Part shown: piece by piece, positions 12,452 through 24,896 of the stretch
How the letters are laid out: each line of letters starts with the position of its first letter
Numbering within the stretch: the first letter of the stretch is position 1
Translations under genes and position numbers: made by a program
The notes under the pieces: generated by a model
The model's input: only the letters and a program-made list of their open reading frames with translations
Told to the model about the DNA's origin: nothing
The model's database searches: none
NCBI GenBank assembly: GCA_000827265.1
Contig: KN834815.1
Span: 12,998-76,997, forward strand
Source of the DNA: Collybiopsis luxurians FD-317 M1
Lineage: Eukaryota > Basidiomycota > Agaricomycetes > Agaricales > Omphalotaceae
DNA: 64,000 bases
Direction: 5' to 3'

Positions 12452-12804
12452 TGTTAAATCCAATGCGTAGATGCGTATGGACATGTGACTGTTCCGAATA
12501 GGTGTCCTGAAGTTCTTTTCTCCTGAATATACTTCCGTGGTATTTGTCCTATCTCTCCCATTTCACAATAGTTCTTCCTATCTATTTACAAATTATTTTT
12601 CCTATTTATATTTCATGTTTTCGCCGTGACACCCTCAGAACTTCTCCTACGTTCTGAGGGTACATCTATGTATTTTTCTTACAGTTCATTCATATACTGA
12701 TTCACCTATAGTCTTCGTGTACTTACATAGAACTATAGGTAATACGAGAACTTCTCCTACATTCTGAGGTCTTCGTGTACTTACATAGAACTATAGATTT
12801 AACA
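12452..12804 (+). repeat. 5' long terminal repeat of the Copia element
   Basis: 353 bp, TG...CA ends, same length as the 3' copy. By eye it differs from it at nine positions, all transitions and no indels. It contains a hairpin with a 10-bp perfect stem (12632-12641 with 12651-12660) and two direct copies of a module ending GAACTATAG. Confidence 0.95.
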
Positions 12805-12856
12805 GATTCGCAGTCAGAAATTGCATTTGTTCTAGACTGACACACAAACCTTGAAC

Positions 12857-15800
12857 ATGTCCTCCAACGCCAGCGCCCTTCCAAACCTCCTGGTATTCCC
12901 CGAAGACCGTCAGTTGGTCAGTCAGAGTAACTGGGCTATCTACCGCGATCATTTGCAGAGTGTAGCCCAGTCTACAGGTCTCAGTAGATACCTTGATGGG
13001 TCGATCACCAATCCTGCTCTTGCTCCCGCTGCCGCCGTCTCTGCTCCTGCACCTGCTGCTGCCGGTGCTGCTCCTGTTCTCACTGCTACCCCCATCAATT
13101 CTTGGAATCCTTCTCCTGAAGAGTGGGAGCTCCGAGATGGTCGACTTGCCGGGATCATATATCAAAACATTAAAGATCCCCAGTCCATTGGTGTTACCCA
13201 GGATATGACGGCACATCAAATGTGGACTAGACTTACTAGCGAATATGACACAACCTCTGCTGCTGCGCAATCCCTTGCCAAAGAATGTATTCAGCAATAT
13301 AAGTACATTCCCGGAACTCCATTTGAAGAATACTTCAAGCAACTCGAAGCTCTTCGCAAGGCAGCCAGCGATGTTGAATGCACAGTGATGGATGAGGATC
13401 TTCATTCTCAGTTCCTTACCTCGCTCTCCACCGAATATTTGTGGATCTTGCAAACTCACAGAGCACACTCTTACACTGATCTCAAGCGCACATTGCTTGA
13501 ATATGACATGATGGTCAAGTCGGCAGCTTCTTCCGGTGATGCGTCAGCCATTGCTCCTAATGCCCTGGCCATTCCTGGCAAAACTAATTCTGGGATTATC
13601 TGCGATAACTGTAAGTGGGCCGGACATGTCAAAGCCAAATGCTGGGCTCGTGGTGGAGGAAGCGAGGGAAAAGCACCTCACTGGTATCATGCTCCTAAAG
13701 GAATGGAGCCAATTGCTGTCACCTCTGCCTCCGCCACACAAAACGTGTTCAAATCCGGGATTACTGCCGCCGCTACCATTTATGATTTCGGAGACTATGA
13801 CTTCGGAGGTGTGACTCACTTCCCATATCATTCAATCATCCCTGACCTCAATCTTGACAGATTGGGAAGGGAAACTCTTGCCCTTCTAACTGGTGTAGAG
13901 GGTGATACAGGTAGTGTAGAAGCATCCTCTGTATTGTCTAGAAATTTGGTCAATAAACAAGTCCCGACTTTCATTGATAGTGCTGCGTCTCACTGGTGCA
14001 TTCATAATCACCAACGGTTTGTGAAATATACCGCGTCGAAATCAGTTGGGCGGATGGCTACGGAAGGAAGTAATGGTTCGTTCATGATTGAGGGATATGG
14101 GATCGCCAAAATCACTGTTAAAACAAGTGAGGGATCAGTGCATTGCTTACAATTTCCAGCTTCACATACCCCTTCCTTTGGTATGAACTTGTTATCACTA
14201 CCAGCAATGGACCGAAAGGGGTTACGTGGTGAATGGGGGAGAGGTAAAATTGATGTGAAGGATCCTGCTTCAGGAAAGACCATTGTAGATGGTCGCTTGG
14301 TAGGGCACCGTGGCGGTCACGGAATATATCAAGTCTGCGTGGCAGACAATTTGGATTCTCCAGCAGTATCCCCTTCTATCCCAAGTTCGACATTCGCTCT
14401 CGCTTCCAGCGGTTGTTCTCGCTCAAAACCTTGCTCATTGGCCATGTGGCATGCTTGCTTTGGACATGCAGATGTTAACATGATACGTATCATGGCTAAA
14501 CGTGGTCTGGTCGAAGGTCTGGAAGTCTTGGATTTCACGCTTTGCAGAAAGTGCGAAGTCTGTATATATGCTAAAGCCAAATGACAACCTTTCGATGATA
14601 TTGTGGTACCTTCTTCAGAGCCATTAGATTGCGTCAGTCTCAATCTATGGGGACGCTCACATACCAAAAGTCTCAGCGGTGCGTACTACATGCTATTGGC
14701 CTGTGATGACTGCACCGGCATCCCCTTTCCCTCCTTCAGCGCAAATAAAGAAGCCATGACCATCCTTTGACTTGTTCAGGACTTCATGGCCATGGCGGAA
14801 TGACAAACAGGGCAGAAGATTTGGGTTTTCCATATAGATATGGGTAGGGAATTCAATAACTGTCACTTTGACGGGTGGTGCGCGGAAAAAGGGATCCTAG
14901 TCGAAAAGGTTCCAAAGTTGTCGTCTGCAGCAAATGGCCAGGTGGAACATGCAAACTGTACAATCATTGAAGGTGTATGTGCTATGGTGGAAGACTCCGA
15001 CCTCGACCATCGGTTTTGGGCAGAGGCTGCAGCCACATATGGTTACATTTGCGGAATGATACTGACCAGCCATAATCCTGGGGCAATTCCATGGGAGAGG
15101 TGGTTCGAGGCAAAGAAAAGGGTGAACGTGTCACACCTTTGGCAATGGGGCTGTAAGGTTTGGGTGACAGATCTGGATCATGTCAACAGCAAACTCGGTT
15201 GTCAAGCCTGGGAGGGACGGTTAGTTGGATACGTGGGCCAGCAAGGTTATCAGGTGTGGGACATTACGAGACGCAGCGTGTACCCTGTCTGCAACTTAGA
15301 GTTCGAGGAGGGTACCCCCAGATGTACTCTGAATGTTACCGAGACACCTTTCAATGACACCACCAAGGAAATGGATCTCAAGCTGGATCATATGGACTGC
15401 ACCGAGGACGCATCAACTGATCCAAAAGAGGTACTTAATCCCTCGAATACCATTGTCAAGTCTGTCGAGGAGCGCTCCAACCCTTCTCCACCTGCTGTTC
15501 CCATGTTCCGACATTCCGTATGTAATCGGATGCCTTCTACCATCATCGAGTCCATTTAGGAGCATTCTGACCCTTCTCCACCTGCTGTTCCTGTGTTCCG
15601 GCATTCCGTGCATAATTGGATGCCTTCTACAAGACTTTTGCAGTCATTGGAGTATACAGAGGATGAGAATAGGGCTAGAGATGAAGCTGAGGAGTGGGCG
15701 AACGTAGTTGTATTGGCCAGCACCATCAAAGGGGGAGGGGATATAGGAATTCCAAAATTGTTTGCAGAAGCCATGAAGAATCTGAACGAATGGATGCCAC

Positions 15801-17356
15801 CAATGGAGAAAGAGATCAAATCTTTGCGCGATCGGAAATGCTGGACCTTGGTCGACTGTCCCGGGAACACTCGGATTCTGGAAGGAATGTGGGTTTATGA
15901 CTTGAAGCTTGATGGTGATGGGACAATCTTAGACTGGAAAGCATGATATGTTGCCTGCGGCGATATGCAGGTTCCCGGAGTTGATTTTGAGAAAAGTTGG
16001 TCCATGGTTGCCCGGTTTGAATCTGTTCAGCTTCTCATTGCAATTTGCACCTTCAAATGTCTCAGTACTCGCCAATGGGACTTTTCCGCTGCTTATCTGA
16101 ATGGAAATCTCCCCAAGGAACCTCCTGTGTACATGCATCAACCTGCCAGATTCTCTGTCAAGGGGGAGGAAGATAAAGTGTGTTTGATGCATAAACCTCT
16201 CTATAGAATGTCACAGGCTGGGCACATATGGTACAAGGAACTTGAGGATCAATTCCACAAGCTCAGATTCAAATCATCGCGAGCAGACCCATGCATATGC
16301 TATTGACGAAACTCAAAGTCAAATGAATTTTCTATTGCCTCGGTGCACATCGATGATGTCTTCAGTGGTTCATCTACTGATAGCGAAGCTGATGATGCAG
16401 TCGAAGGGTTCCAGATTTGGGATCTTAAGGATGTAAAAGATAAGCATTTCCTCGTTGGGCTTACCATTGATCATCTCTCGGATGGTTCTATAGCAATATC
16501 ACAGGCGCCATTTTTCCATAATGCATTCTGGTACTTTGATATCCTCGATGAGCTACGACCTATCTATACTCCCCTTCCTCCAAACTTCTCTCTCACTCAA
16601 GACAAAACCTGGACCGAGGAGGATATACTTTTTATGGATGGAAAACCTTATTGTGGTATTCTTGGTTGCTGTTGGTGGGGTGCCAGCAGTACACAACTGG
16701 ACATCGTCTTTGCATGCTCCATTCTCTCTGCTATTCAAAATGCTCCTTTGTGACATCATTGGGATTTACTTATCAAACTCTGCAGGTACATTTTCTGCAC
16801 TATTCAATATGGAATCATCTATGGGCCGGGAACCTCCAAGTGTATCAAGCCTATTGGATATGTCGATGCTGACTGGGCCAGTGACAGATCAACTTGAAAA
16901 TCAATGTCCAGATATATCTTTCTTGTGAATGGATCCCCAGTATCATGGTCCTCGAAGCATCAAGAGGCAGTCGCTCTCTCATCCACCGAGTCCAAATATA
17001 TCTCCTTATTGAGAGGGGTACAACAGGCATTGTGGATGCAAAGTTGGCTGGATGAGATGGACCTTGGGCTAGGGGACAATCCATTCGACCTTCTCTGCGA
17101 TAACCTGGGTGCCGTCAGCCTGTCAGAAACCACAAAGGCTCACAACCTCTCCAAACACATTGATATCCGATACCACTTCATCTGAGATGTGGTGGCTCGT
17201 GGTCTTGTTGTGGTCCATCCTATAGAAAGCTCACAGAACTTAGCCGACATCATGACAAAATCATTACCAAAGGACAAGCACCACTGCATTGTGTCTGCGT
17301 TAGGCCTGAACTGGTTCTATCAGGACCCCAGGGGGAGTGTTAAATCCAACGCGTAG
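12857..17356 (+). pseudogene. Copia gag-pol polyprotein, broken by nine in-frame stops
   Basis: From ATG 12857 (MSSNASALPN) a single frame continues to the 3' LTR without a frameshift. The order is: UBN2-type gag (to about residue 230); a CCHC knuckle CDNCKWAGHVKAKC; aspartic protease motif FIDSAASHW; the HHCC integrase finger (WHACFGHADVN ... CRKCEVC); integrase core (LACDDCTG, HIDMGREF, NGQVEHAN); reverse transcriptase (WSMVARFESVQLL, WDFSAAYLNG, VHIDDVF); and Copia RNase H (GYVDADWASDRST, SSTESKYISL, KHIDIRYHF, ADIMTKSLPK). Stops are TGA at 14582, 14768, 14801, 15944, 16304, 16751, 16895 and 17183 and TAG at 15557. The gag open frame alone (12857-14584) is intact for 575 residues. A near-duplicate segment (SNPSPPAVPMFRHSV and SDPSPPAVPVFRHSV) flanks the TAG. 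Confidence 0.92.
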
Positions 17357-17690
17357 ATGTGTATGGACATGTGACCATTCCGAATAGGTGTCCTGAAGTT
17401 CTTTTCTCCTGAATATACTTCCATGGTATTTGTCCTATCTCTCCCATTTCACAATAGTTCTTCCTATCTATTTACAAATTATTTTTCCTATTTATATTTC
17501 ATGTTTTCGCCGTGACACCCTCAGAACTTCTCCTACGTTCTGAGGGTACATCTATGTATTTTTCTTACAGTTCATTCATATACTGATTCACCTATAGTCT
17601 TCGTGTACTTACGTAGAACTATAGGTAATGCGAGAACTTCTCCTACGTTCTGAGGTCTTCGTGTACTTACGTAGAACTATAGATTTAACA
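17338..17690 (+). repeat. 3' long terminal repeat of the Copia element
   Basis: 353 bp, preceded by the polypurine tract and followed by the right copy of the CTTTC target duplication. The hairpin and module repeats of the 5' LTR are conserved here (hairpin about 17518-17546). The gag-pol frame runs into it and would end at TAG 17354-17356. Confidence 0.95.
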
Positions 17691-19222
17691 CTTTCGATTA
17701 TATATTCATCGACAACACTCACCCGCCGTATTTCAGCAAAGACAAGGCCCCACTCAATTGAAGTACAGCCTGAGATTGCAGGGGCTGCATATGCACTGGG
17801 AACTTTCTCATTGCCGATACATAGCAGGAATCGAGGCGAGATGAGTCAGAACTTCCCTTTCTTATTGCGAGGGAATTCACTGCAGGCCTGGAGGCACTCG
17901 ATCAACATTTGCGGTCCGCTTTTGTCTTGTTAGATTTTCGCGATGTTAATTTAATTGCTAGGTGAGCTCCAGCCTGGATCGACTTTGGTTCCTTGTTGAA
18001 CAACGTCAACCTCTTAGCGGGCTTGGTTACCAGTTACCAGGCTAGGTGAGATCAGCTTATCACCAGATAGGAGGCGGCACTGGCATTGAAAAAGTTCAAA
18101 TAATATGTCTAACGCTACTTCAACGACAGCAAGGTCTCAGCTCATGATGATGTGAGCCTTCAAGATTTTCTATATTCAAACAGTATATGAGGTGAGTACA
18201 TTGTCATTATCGTCATTGTCGGCGTCATGATTCGATCAACGTTGAATATTGAATTTTGAACCTGTATAAAATTATCGGATTGATACGGGCAAAGTTTCCG
18301 ATGAATGCAGTGGCAGACCGTGGAACCCGTCCACCTATCAATCTTCAATGCTTACAACAACCATGCCTTGTCGCTTTACCAAGGAATCTGGCGCTGCAGA
18401 AGATGTTAATCACTCATGCTTCTGGATATTTGGCAAGTGTTCAATCTTGCTACTGGTCGACCATCACAGCAGTTGTTTACTAGCGGTATACAGTCATATC
18501 CAGTCGACCTCTGCACCTCGAGACCTGGCGCTTAGTATAGTGCTATTGTCAAGGAGGTCACCCATTCTGGCATTGACGAGTTAATGCCTGCACAGTAAGC
18601 TTGTATCTCTAGTCTTTTAAGTATTCTGATTGGGAGGGCTTCGCTTTTGGAATCCTTTAGTAGATGATCGATGGACCTCATAGCCATTACTCAATGGCTC
18701 TTAATGAGACCCATGTCCTCACTCAAGATAAGTGAGGACCCCAAGCACAATCATCTGTTCTGGATGTTATGAGGTATGTGTATCTTTCTTATCTGTTGAA
18801 CTTTTTCTGATTCTATCTTGCTCTTCTTCCCCTCTTGTGTGCTCAAGTAGAAGGATCATAGGATGGTGACCAGGTACTGAGATAGAAGCTCAACAATGGA
18901 CATTGCAACATTCAAGTAAGTTGCTATTTCCAAAATATTTCATACATGTTTTCAACTGGTACAAGTACTAGGATGATCCATGATTAGCTAGTTATGTAAA
19001 TCATGCTAATCATTATAACTGTCTGTTGAAAAAATTTTCTTCTGAGATTTAACCACAACAGATAGTATTGCTACACACAACTGATCACTAACTGGCCTAT
19101 TCTAAGACCATATGTAATATTCATTTGGATACTTCCATTACTATTCATTACCTATACATGTAAATTTACAACAGATAGTATTGCTACAAAGACTAATTAC
19201 TAATATGTTACTGCATGAACAA
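17691..19222. other. Spacer right of the Copia element
   Basis: About 1.5 kb with only short, motif-free open frames. The 13-mer ATTGTCAAGGAGG occurs both here (near 18545) and left of the element (near 12075), a faint hint of older repeat material. I cannot support any gene. Confidence 0.45.
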
Positions 19223-22200
19223 CTAAGAGCTCTTCAGAACTGATGCTATTGTCTCTATCATGGTGGTCCTCTGCTTCTTCCTTGAGGTTGAAGATTCACA
19301 TGAATCTGAACTGTGTATACCATTCACCTGCCAACTATCCCCCTTTCGCTTACCCAAACCCACTTTATTTTTGGACTCCTCCAGACCAGTATCCACTGTC
19401 CTCAGCTCACCTGGTTTCTCAACTGAATTCCTCTTTGTTGCCCTCCAATGCAGATAGCCAAAACTATGCCCTACTTGAGTTGTGGACTGACGCCCGGGAA
19501 CATCAACAGGCGGAGAGGGAAACCAGAGCAGGGAGCCGGTCGCTGGGTCCCGGGAAAAGTGACGAGCTGAAGGGATGGTCAAAGTGAAGTCCGTATCAAC
19601 ATTGCGACGGCCAAAAACTCACTGGTCTCACTTGGCAACCTCGAAAGCTCATACTGTGACCCTTGTGCCACAGCCTTGACAGTCGTAGTCCGATCCGGTT
19701 TCGGTGGTTTCGCAAGCGATGTGGTGGAGGTGGAGGAAGCAGCCACAGGAACCTGCGAAGAATATTGATTCTGGTAGTATTGCGAAGCTGACTGGTAACT
19801 CGTATTAGCGTGCAGTGGCACTACGCCATTGACTTTGGCACCGCCAACAGTGCCGATTAAGAAGCCCTTAGTTGGACCCTTGTCGGTGCTACCATCATCC
19901 TGTACTAGCCCTCCGGGTCCTCCACCTCCAGTACCGTCGAGAAAAGGGCTCGGACGTCTTCTTGGAAAAACTGTCCGCTCGAAAGGAAATATCAGGCGTC
20001 CGGATGTGAATCGGTCAGATAATTTCGAAGGTTGATTTTGTGATACTTCCGGAGGCATGCACGAACTCCAGTTTCGTATTCGCACAAAGACTGCAGAGGA
20101 CGAAGAATCTGTCCTAGCGGCCACCTGCCCATTCATTCTTTTGAGGTAGTTCCTATACGCTCTGTTCCCTTTGCTGTAGCTGTACCGCGAATCACATACA
20201 TATAATGGCCATCCAATATACCAACCGTTCCCTACTTGAAGTCTTCGAGGTCGGCCACGGATGTGTTCTCGTGAAAACTGAACATAGACGGGCTCGATAA
20301 TGTCGGGAAGTGGGTGAGAGGCAAAGTGGTCTGTGAATATTGTAATAAAAACATTTTCATTGGTTAACGAAAAAGGAGAAGAGAAGAACCCACTGCTCTT
20401 AAACACTTCATTCTCCCAAAAGACCCTTTGTGAAGAATGAAACGTTTCTTGAGGACGGTAGTACCAGCATACTGTGACCCCGCATCGTTCTGCTTCCTGG
20501 CCGAAACCTGCTCCGTCATCACTCGTCTTCTTGCTCCACACTTTCCAAATTTGCGCTACAATTGGTCGTCCTGAACTGCCGCCATTGATATCGCTTCCGT
20601 TGGCCAGATGTACCCAATCCCCGACCCGAAAAGTCCAGCCCTTATACTTGATTTCGTGAAGGAAGACTCGGTCCATCGTGATGGCGGTAATTTGGTTTGA
20701 GCCCGAGACGACGGACGGATTATCCATGGTATTGCGATCACCATTAATATTGATCCTTCCAGGCCCAGTGTGCAAAGAAGCGAAATTTGTTTCGGACGAA
20801 TACGGAGGGGCTGAGGAAGGTCGTTCCGCAGAGTGAGGGCTCGTAAGAGCCTGGTAGAGACGCTATGAACAAGATAATGGGCACCAGGGGAGGGCGATTT
20901 GTAGTCAAGACCCACCTGCAATATCAGCACTTTGGCGTAATTTTCTATTGAGTTCCCACTAGGTTTCTCGGATGGCCTGAAGGTGTTGGTGGGCGTAGGC
21001 TCCCACCACCGACGGCCTTTCTCGAACAACAGCATCATGTCCATATCGAACGAGGCTGGGGAAGGGTAGCTGTGAGATTTGATGCGGACCTGCGATCACT
21101 TCTTAGTCTATGATTTATGGATGGACAGAGATTACGCACCTCAATAGCTTTAATTGAGATCGGTTTTCCTTGGGTTGTGCTTGTCGGGCCTTTAATCGCG
21201 TCCGGAATGGCCTCTAGCGCAGTAGCGAGACGATTCCCAATGACGTCCTTGTGTCCTTTGATAGCATGCAGCAAAGCTGAATACACTTCCTATGAATATG
21301 AATCAGTAAGAGAAAAATCAAACAGGACAACACTAACAGTATTCCCGTTGACCAACCAGCCCTCAGTATCGTCCTCCGCAAAGCCAGGCCATCTAGGAAG
21401 ACTGCTGTCTAGATGATGAACAATTGCATCGTTGTCGACGTCCAAACCGCTGTATTCGACTTGGGATTCGATATCAAATTCAGACGCGACGTCGGTTTGG
21501 TCCACATTTTCACTTTCGCTCTCGCTAACTCCATTCACGCTTTCTTCCTCGTCTACAATTTCTACCACAGGTTCACTTTCGACAGTTTCAGGACCCAGTT
21601 CATCGACTTTCTTCAAGGCGAGATGTAGCTGCTGGACCTCTTTCTCTTTCTCCTCCCGTGCCCTCTCCTTCTGCCGTTCCTCCTCTTTCCGCCTTTCTTC
21701 GAGTTCAACGTCCGGATACGCTTTCTGAGCTGATCCTGGAGGAGGTGAACGCGACCGGGGCTGCGGTAAATCTGTATGTTTCGCCCATTCAACTTCAAGA
21801 AGGTCCTTGAGTACTGCCGCGTCTTTGGATATTTGGCTGTCGCGTTTGTGAGATTCAAAGTGTAGTCAAAATGAGTCGACACATACCTTTCCTTTTCATT
21901 ATAGAACATTGCATTCCAGAATACCAAGCTCAGATCTGTGAACACCTCGAGAGGGTCTGTGTACTTGTTCTCCGCTAACATATCGCGAATTGGGTGCAGG
22001 GCTCGTGGATTGGGAATCAACTTCGTAAAATCACTGGGTTCAGGGTAGAGAAGTTAGAAAAGACAAGACAATTACCTCATAATATTCAGCCCAATCGTTA
22101 CGATCCAAAAGAACCAAAAACATTGCGCTCAATACTCTCTTCCTGCCTCGGCCACTTCCAGCTCCATGCCCACCCACTCCGATTTCTCCAGCTTTGGCCT

Positions 22201-22285
22201 GCTTACTTGGAGGAGTAGCAACCGCACTGAGAATAGTGTCTAATATTGAAGAGATCGACGTCTTTTGAGAAGTCGTTATTGCCAT
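19223..22285 (-). CDS. RSC-type chromatin remodelling subunit, bromodomains plus BAH (Rsc1/Rsc2-like)
   Basis: The start is ATG 22285 (MAITTSQKTS). Intron 22021-22075 restores WAEYYELIPNPRALHPI, a bromodomain core that continues with NKYTDPLEVFTDLSLVFWNA. An acidic linker (SESESENVDQTDVASEF) follows, then a weaker second bromodomain (VYSALLHAIKGHKDV ... SYPSPASFDMDMMLLFEKG ... ENYAKVLILQRLY), then a BAH domain (HEIKYKGWTFRVGDWVHLA, RPIVAQIWKVW, VTVCWYYRPQETFH, RVFWENEVFKSS, PVYVQFSREHIRGRP, GWPLYVCDSRYS). That order is that of yeast Rsc1/Rsc2, nuclear RSC ATPase-complex subunits. A final intron (19567-19622) links to a Ser/Pro-rich C-terminal exon ending at 19223; reading through it would instead stop at 19579. 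About 830 residues. The second bromodomain is the less certain part. Confidence 0.85.
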
Positions 22286-22699
22286 GAAGCTGGTTACAAT
22301 TCAAGTTGGAAAAAAAGGCTGCTAAAAGGCCGGCACGGGCCGGCTGGCGCCATGCGGGCGCTCAATCACGGTCACGAGAGTCAGACAGATCCTGGCGTGT
22401 CCTAGGGGCTGACCGGGAATATCTACAAAAACAGTAAAATTTTCTACTCCAGCTGAAATGTTCTAGCTGCACTGTCGTCGCCAAATTAAGAATATTGTTA
22501 TATGCACATTGCAATCTCATACTACTCAGCGCGGCTTGTCGCGCAATAATCTCCACTACAAAATAGATATTGACAATTCGGGGGCATGGACTTACAGAAT
22601 TTAAAGAGAGACAGCACTTATCGCATATGATCTTAATGACTTCCTGTGTCCTTCATCACCAAGTCTTGCGCCTGTTGAGATCGGTTCATCGCACGCGCC

Positions 22700-24525
22700 A
22701 AATGTTCAGGATGACTGAATTATTCCCGATAGGAGATGGCGGTTGGAACAACTTGAAGATAATGTCGAAGCACTTACCTGACTATATAAGGAGTATACTG
22801 AGAAGATCCTCCGGACGTCAAAGGCTCACTGTAAGCATCGCAACGATACCCATCCAAAAGGTATCATCCGCCAACAATTGACCTGGACATATCCTATTGA
22901 AACTGTTTCAACCACTCAACGATTTGAGATACGAGGAAGCAACCGTACCTCCTTCTATATTCAAAGGCGAGCTTTTTGGGGTCGGGTTGACCATTTGATC
23001 AGGGCCCAGAGGATCGTTCCAAATGCGGGATCCATCAGCGCGTTTCACAAGCTTGTATCGTTCAAGGTTGAACTCGAATGGATCTGGGTATACTTCTGGA
23101 TCGTGCATCGCATCCCTTCACATGTTAGCAAAGTGACCTCCTTTCTATATGCATGTATGTACTACCATTTAGCAATTGTTCGCTATCACGACAGAACCCT
23201 TGGGAATCGTCCAATCTCGGTAGACGTCATCCGCTTCGGCGGTAAGTCGATGGGGGAGGCAATTGGCCCTACGGGGTTGTATCCGTACACTTCCCGCACC
23301 AGACCTTCGGCATACGGTAGGTCTGCTCTATCTTGGAAAGTTACCAGCTACAGGAAGTTACAGATGAACCTCAGGCTCTGACTTACCACGAGCTACTAAG
23401 AATATATTTACCCAAGACGAATCCTAGAGTGACCCATTTAAGTTAATTTCGTCATCCACGGTTGGGTTCCTTGCGTTCGACGAGGCCCGCATCGAACGAT
23501 GGCAATGTCGTCCCAGCGGCCTTAAGATTTGGTCATCGATGACTCTAATGACTGCAAATTTAAACTCATAATTTCGTTCTTAATTTTTTGCCAAGGCCAT
23601 TCGAATGAAACGCACTGATAACGAGGAATCATCGTTATGCTTAACAATTGTCGTATACAGGGAAGAAAACACACGAATCAGAAATACATCAATCAAAAAC
23701 GCTCCAGGCACAACCATCTCCGAAAAATTATAGCCTAACTCTTGCGCGATGGCGAGGAGAGGGTCATGGTCATCCTTCACAACGTGGCCATGCGATATTT
23801 CGAGTATGAGGTTCCCGATATGTCTGAAGCATTCCTCAGAAATCAGTGAACAAAGATTGAATCACCATTTACCTTTTGATATGAGACCTGAAATTTTTAG
23901 GAGATTTCATGATTTCTGTTGCAACTTTGACGACCTTTTGTTGCTGCAGAGGGCGCCATTCCTCTACCCTTTGAGAGCTCAATACCTCAGCAAACAGCCT
24001 TCGGTATTCCTTACTTATGTTTCTGGAACAGACATATGATGTTTTTCATTGGAACATACGCTCTCGAAACTTATAGTTCCATAGGGTCCCAGGACTGTTG
24101 TTCCATCCGACTCCAGTGGCAGATAATTACTGAGAAAAAGGTCTAGAGCTGACAGTCAAACTCACAAGTCTCCTGCCATGACTAACCCAGCGATCACTGT
24201 ATTCGATCCAGCAGGTCGAAGATTGCTTTTGCCGAGCTGAAAATAATCAGAGGTTGACCCAACACCGTTATATGTATCACATCGCCTGGTGTGGCAAATT
24301 ATGTACCACGTATCTTCCCCTATCCGGCATATTTGAGCCAAGGTCGCTCAGTAGGTATGTCAAGAACGTTGCCTATAATGGGGAGAGGTTCGGTCCGGGC
24401 GGAAGTGGATGCGAACGCGCATTCCAGTTCTTCACAGAAATAGCGAGAGGAAGGACGAAAATCGCCACAATCAGGGTTTTGCGAACGTCAGTTGCTTCAA
24501 GATTCGCGAGATCTGGAAGAAACAT
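22700..24525 (-). pseudogene. Cytochrome P450 pseudogene
   Basis: A P450 can be followed along almost its whole length but is broken. It starts at 24525 (MFLPDLANLEATD, hydrophobic anchor, then LPPGPN and PLIGNVLDIPTERPW). Next are HITVLGQPLIIFSSAKAIFDLLD, EYRRLFAEVLSSQRVEEW, DPLLAIAQELGYNFSEMV and VPGAFLIDVF, the K-helix region LPYAEGLVREVYGYNPV, the DDVYRDWTIPKGSVV segment, HDPEVYPDPFEFNLERY, and after a spliceable 50-odd-nt intron RRRICPGQLLADDTFW with the heme cysteine. Lesions: a TAG replacing Trp at 24320-24322, frameshifts after DLLD and before PHRL, ExxR changed to ExxG, the Gly of the heme loop FxxGxRxC changed to Arg, and an early stop after the C-terminal strand. The 3' limit is approximate. 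Confidence 0.85.
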
Positions 24526-24858
24526 GATTTCGTTTTCTGAGAATCACTGTCTTTGCACTACTGGAAGAAAATTCAACGACCGTCAGTGTCCACTGTCCAG
24601 GCCCAACAGATATTCCGATGTGATCGAAGAAAGAAGTAGTACTTTGAGCTGCTCGGGCACGTCTGAGGTTTTTATAGCTTTGGGATTCAATACCTCGGAT
24701 ATGTGGCAGTTCTGCTTAACAGTCTGAACTTTGGACATACGTATGCCCCCGTATACCACTGGCATTAAAAAGAAGCAATTAGTTCATTCGGCGAATAGAT
24801 ACTGATTCCCATATTGGAGTAAATCTTCGAAGTTCTCATTTTCTGGGACCCCGCTGAG

Positions 24859-24860
<2 letters not shown>

Positions 24861-24895
<35 letters not shown>

Positions 24896-24896
24896 G
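24861..24896. repeat. Tetranucleotide microsatellite (TATC)n
   Basis: About eight to nine perfect units of TATC/ATCT in the spacer between the P450 remnant and the hypothetical gene at 25.3 kb. No coding overlap. Confidence 0.95.

Larger units (their letters stand above)
12452..17690 (+). mobile_element. Ty1/Copia LTR retrotransposon, full length, coding region inactivated
   Basis: A 5239-bp element bounded by two 353-bp LTRs that begin TGTTAAATCC and end TTTAACA. The host sequence CTTTC flanks it on both sides (12447-12451 and 17691-17695), a perfect 5-bp target-site duplication. A purine run (CAGGGGGAG, about 17329-17337) sits directly before the 3' LTR and is the likely polypurine tract. 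I could not find a standard initiator-tRNA primer site next to the 5' LTR; 12805 onward reads GATTCGCAGTCAG. Gag, protease, integrase, reverse transcriptase and RNase H follow in Copia order in one frame, interrupted by stops. Confidence 0.95.

Noticed and set aside
12791..13468. 225-codon antisense open frame across Copia gag
   Set aside because: It lies fully antisense to gag and has no recognisable domain.
22326..22350. GC-rich inverted repeat GGCCGGCACGGGCCGGC
   Set aside because: Short palindromic stretch in a promoter region; no evidence for a terminator or mobile-element end.
24861..24896. CRISPR-like or functional repeat array
   Set aside because: It is a plain tetranucleotide microsatellite without spacers.
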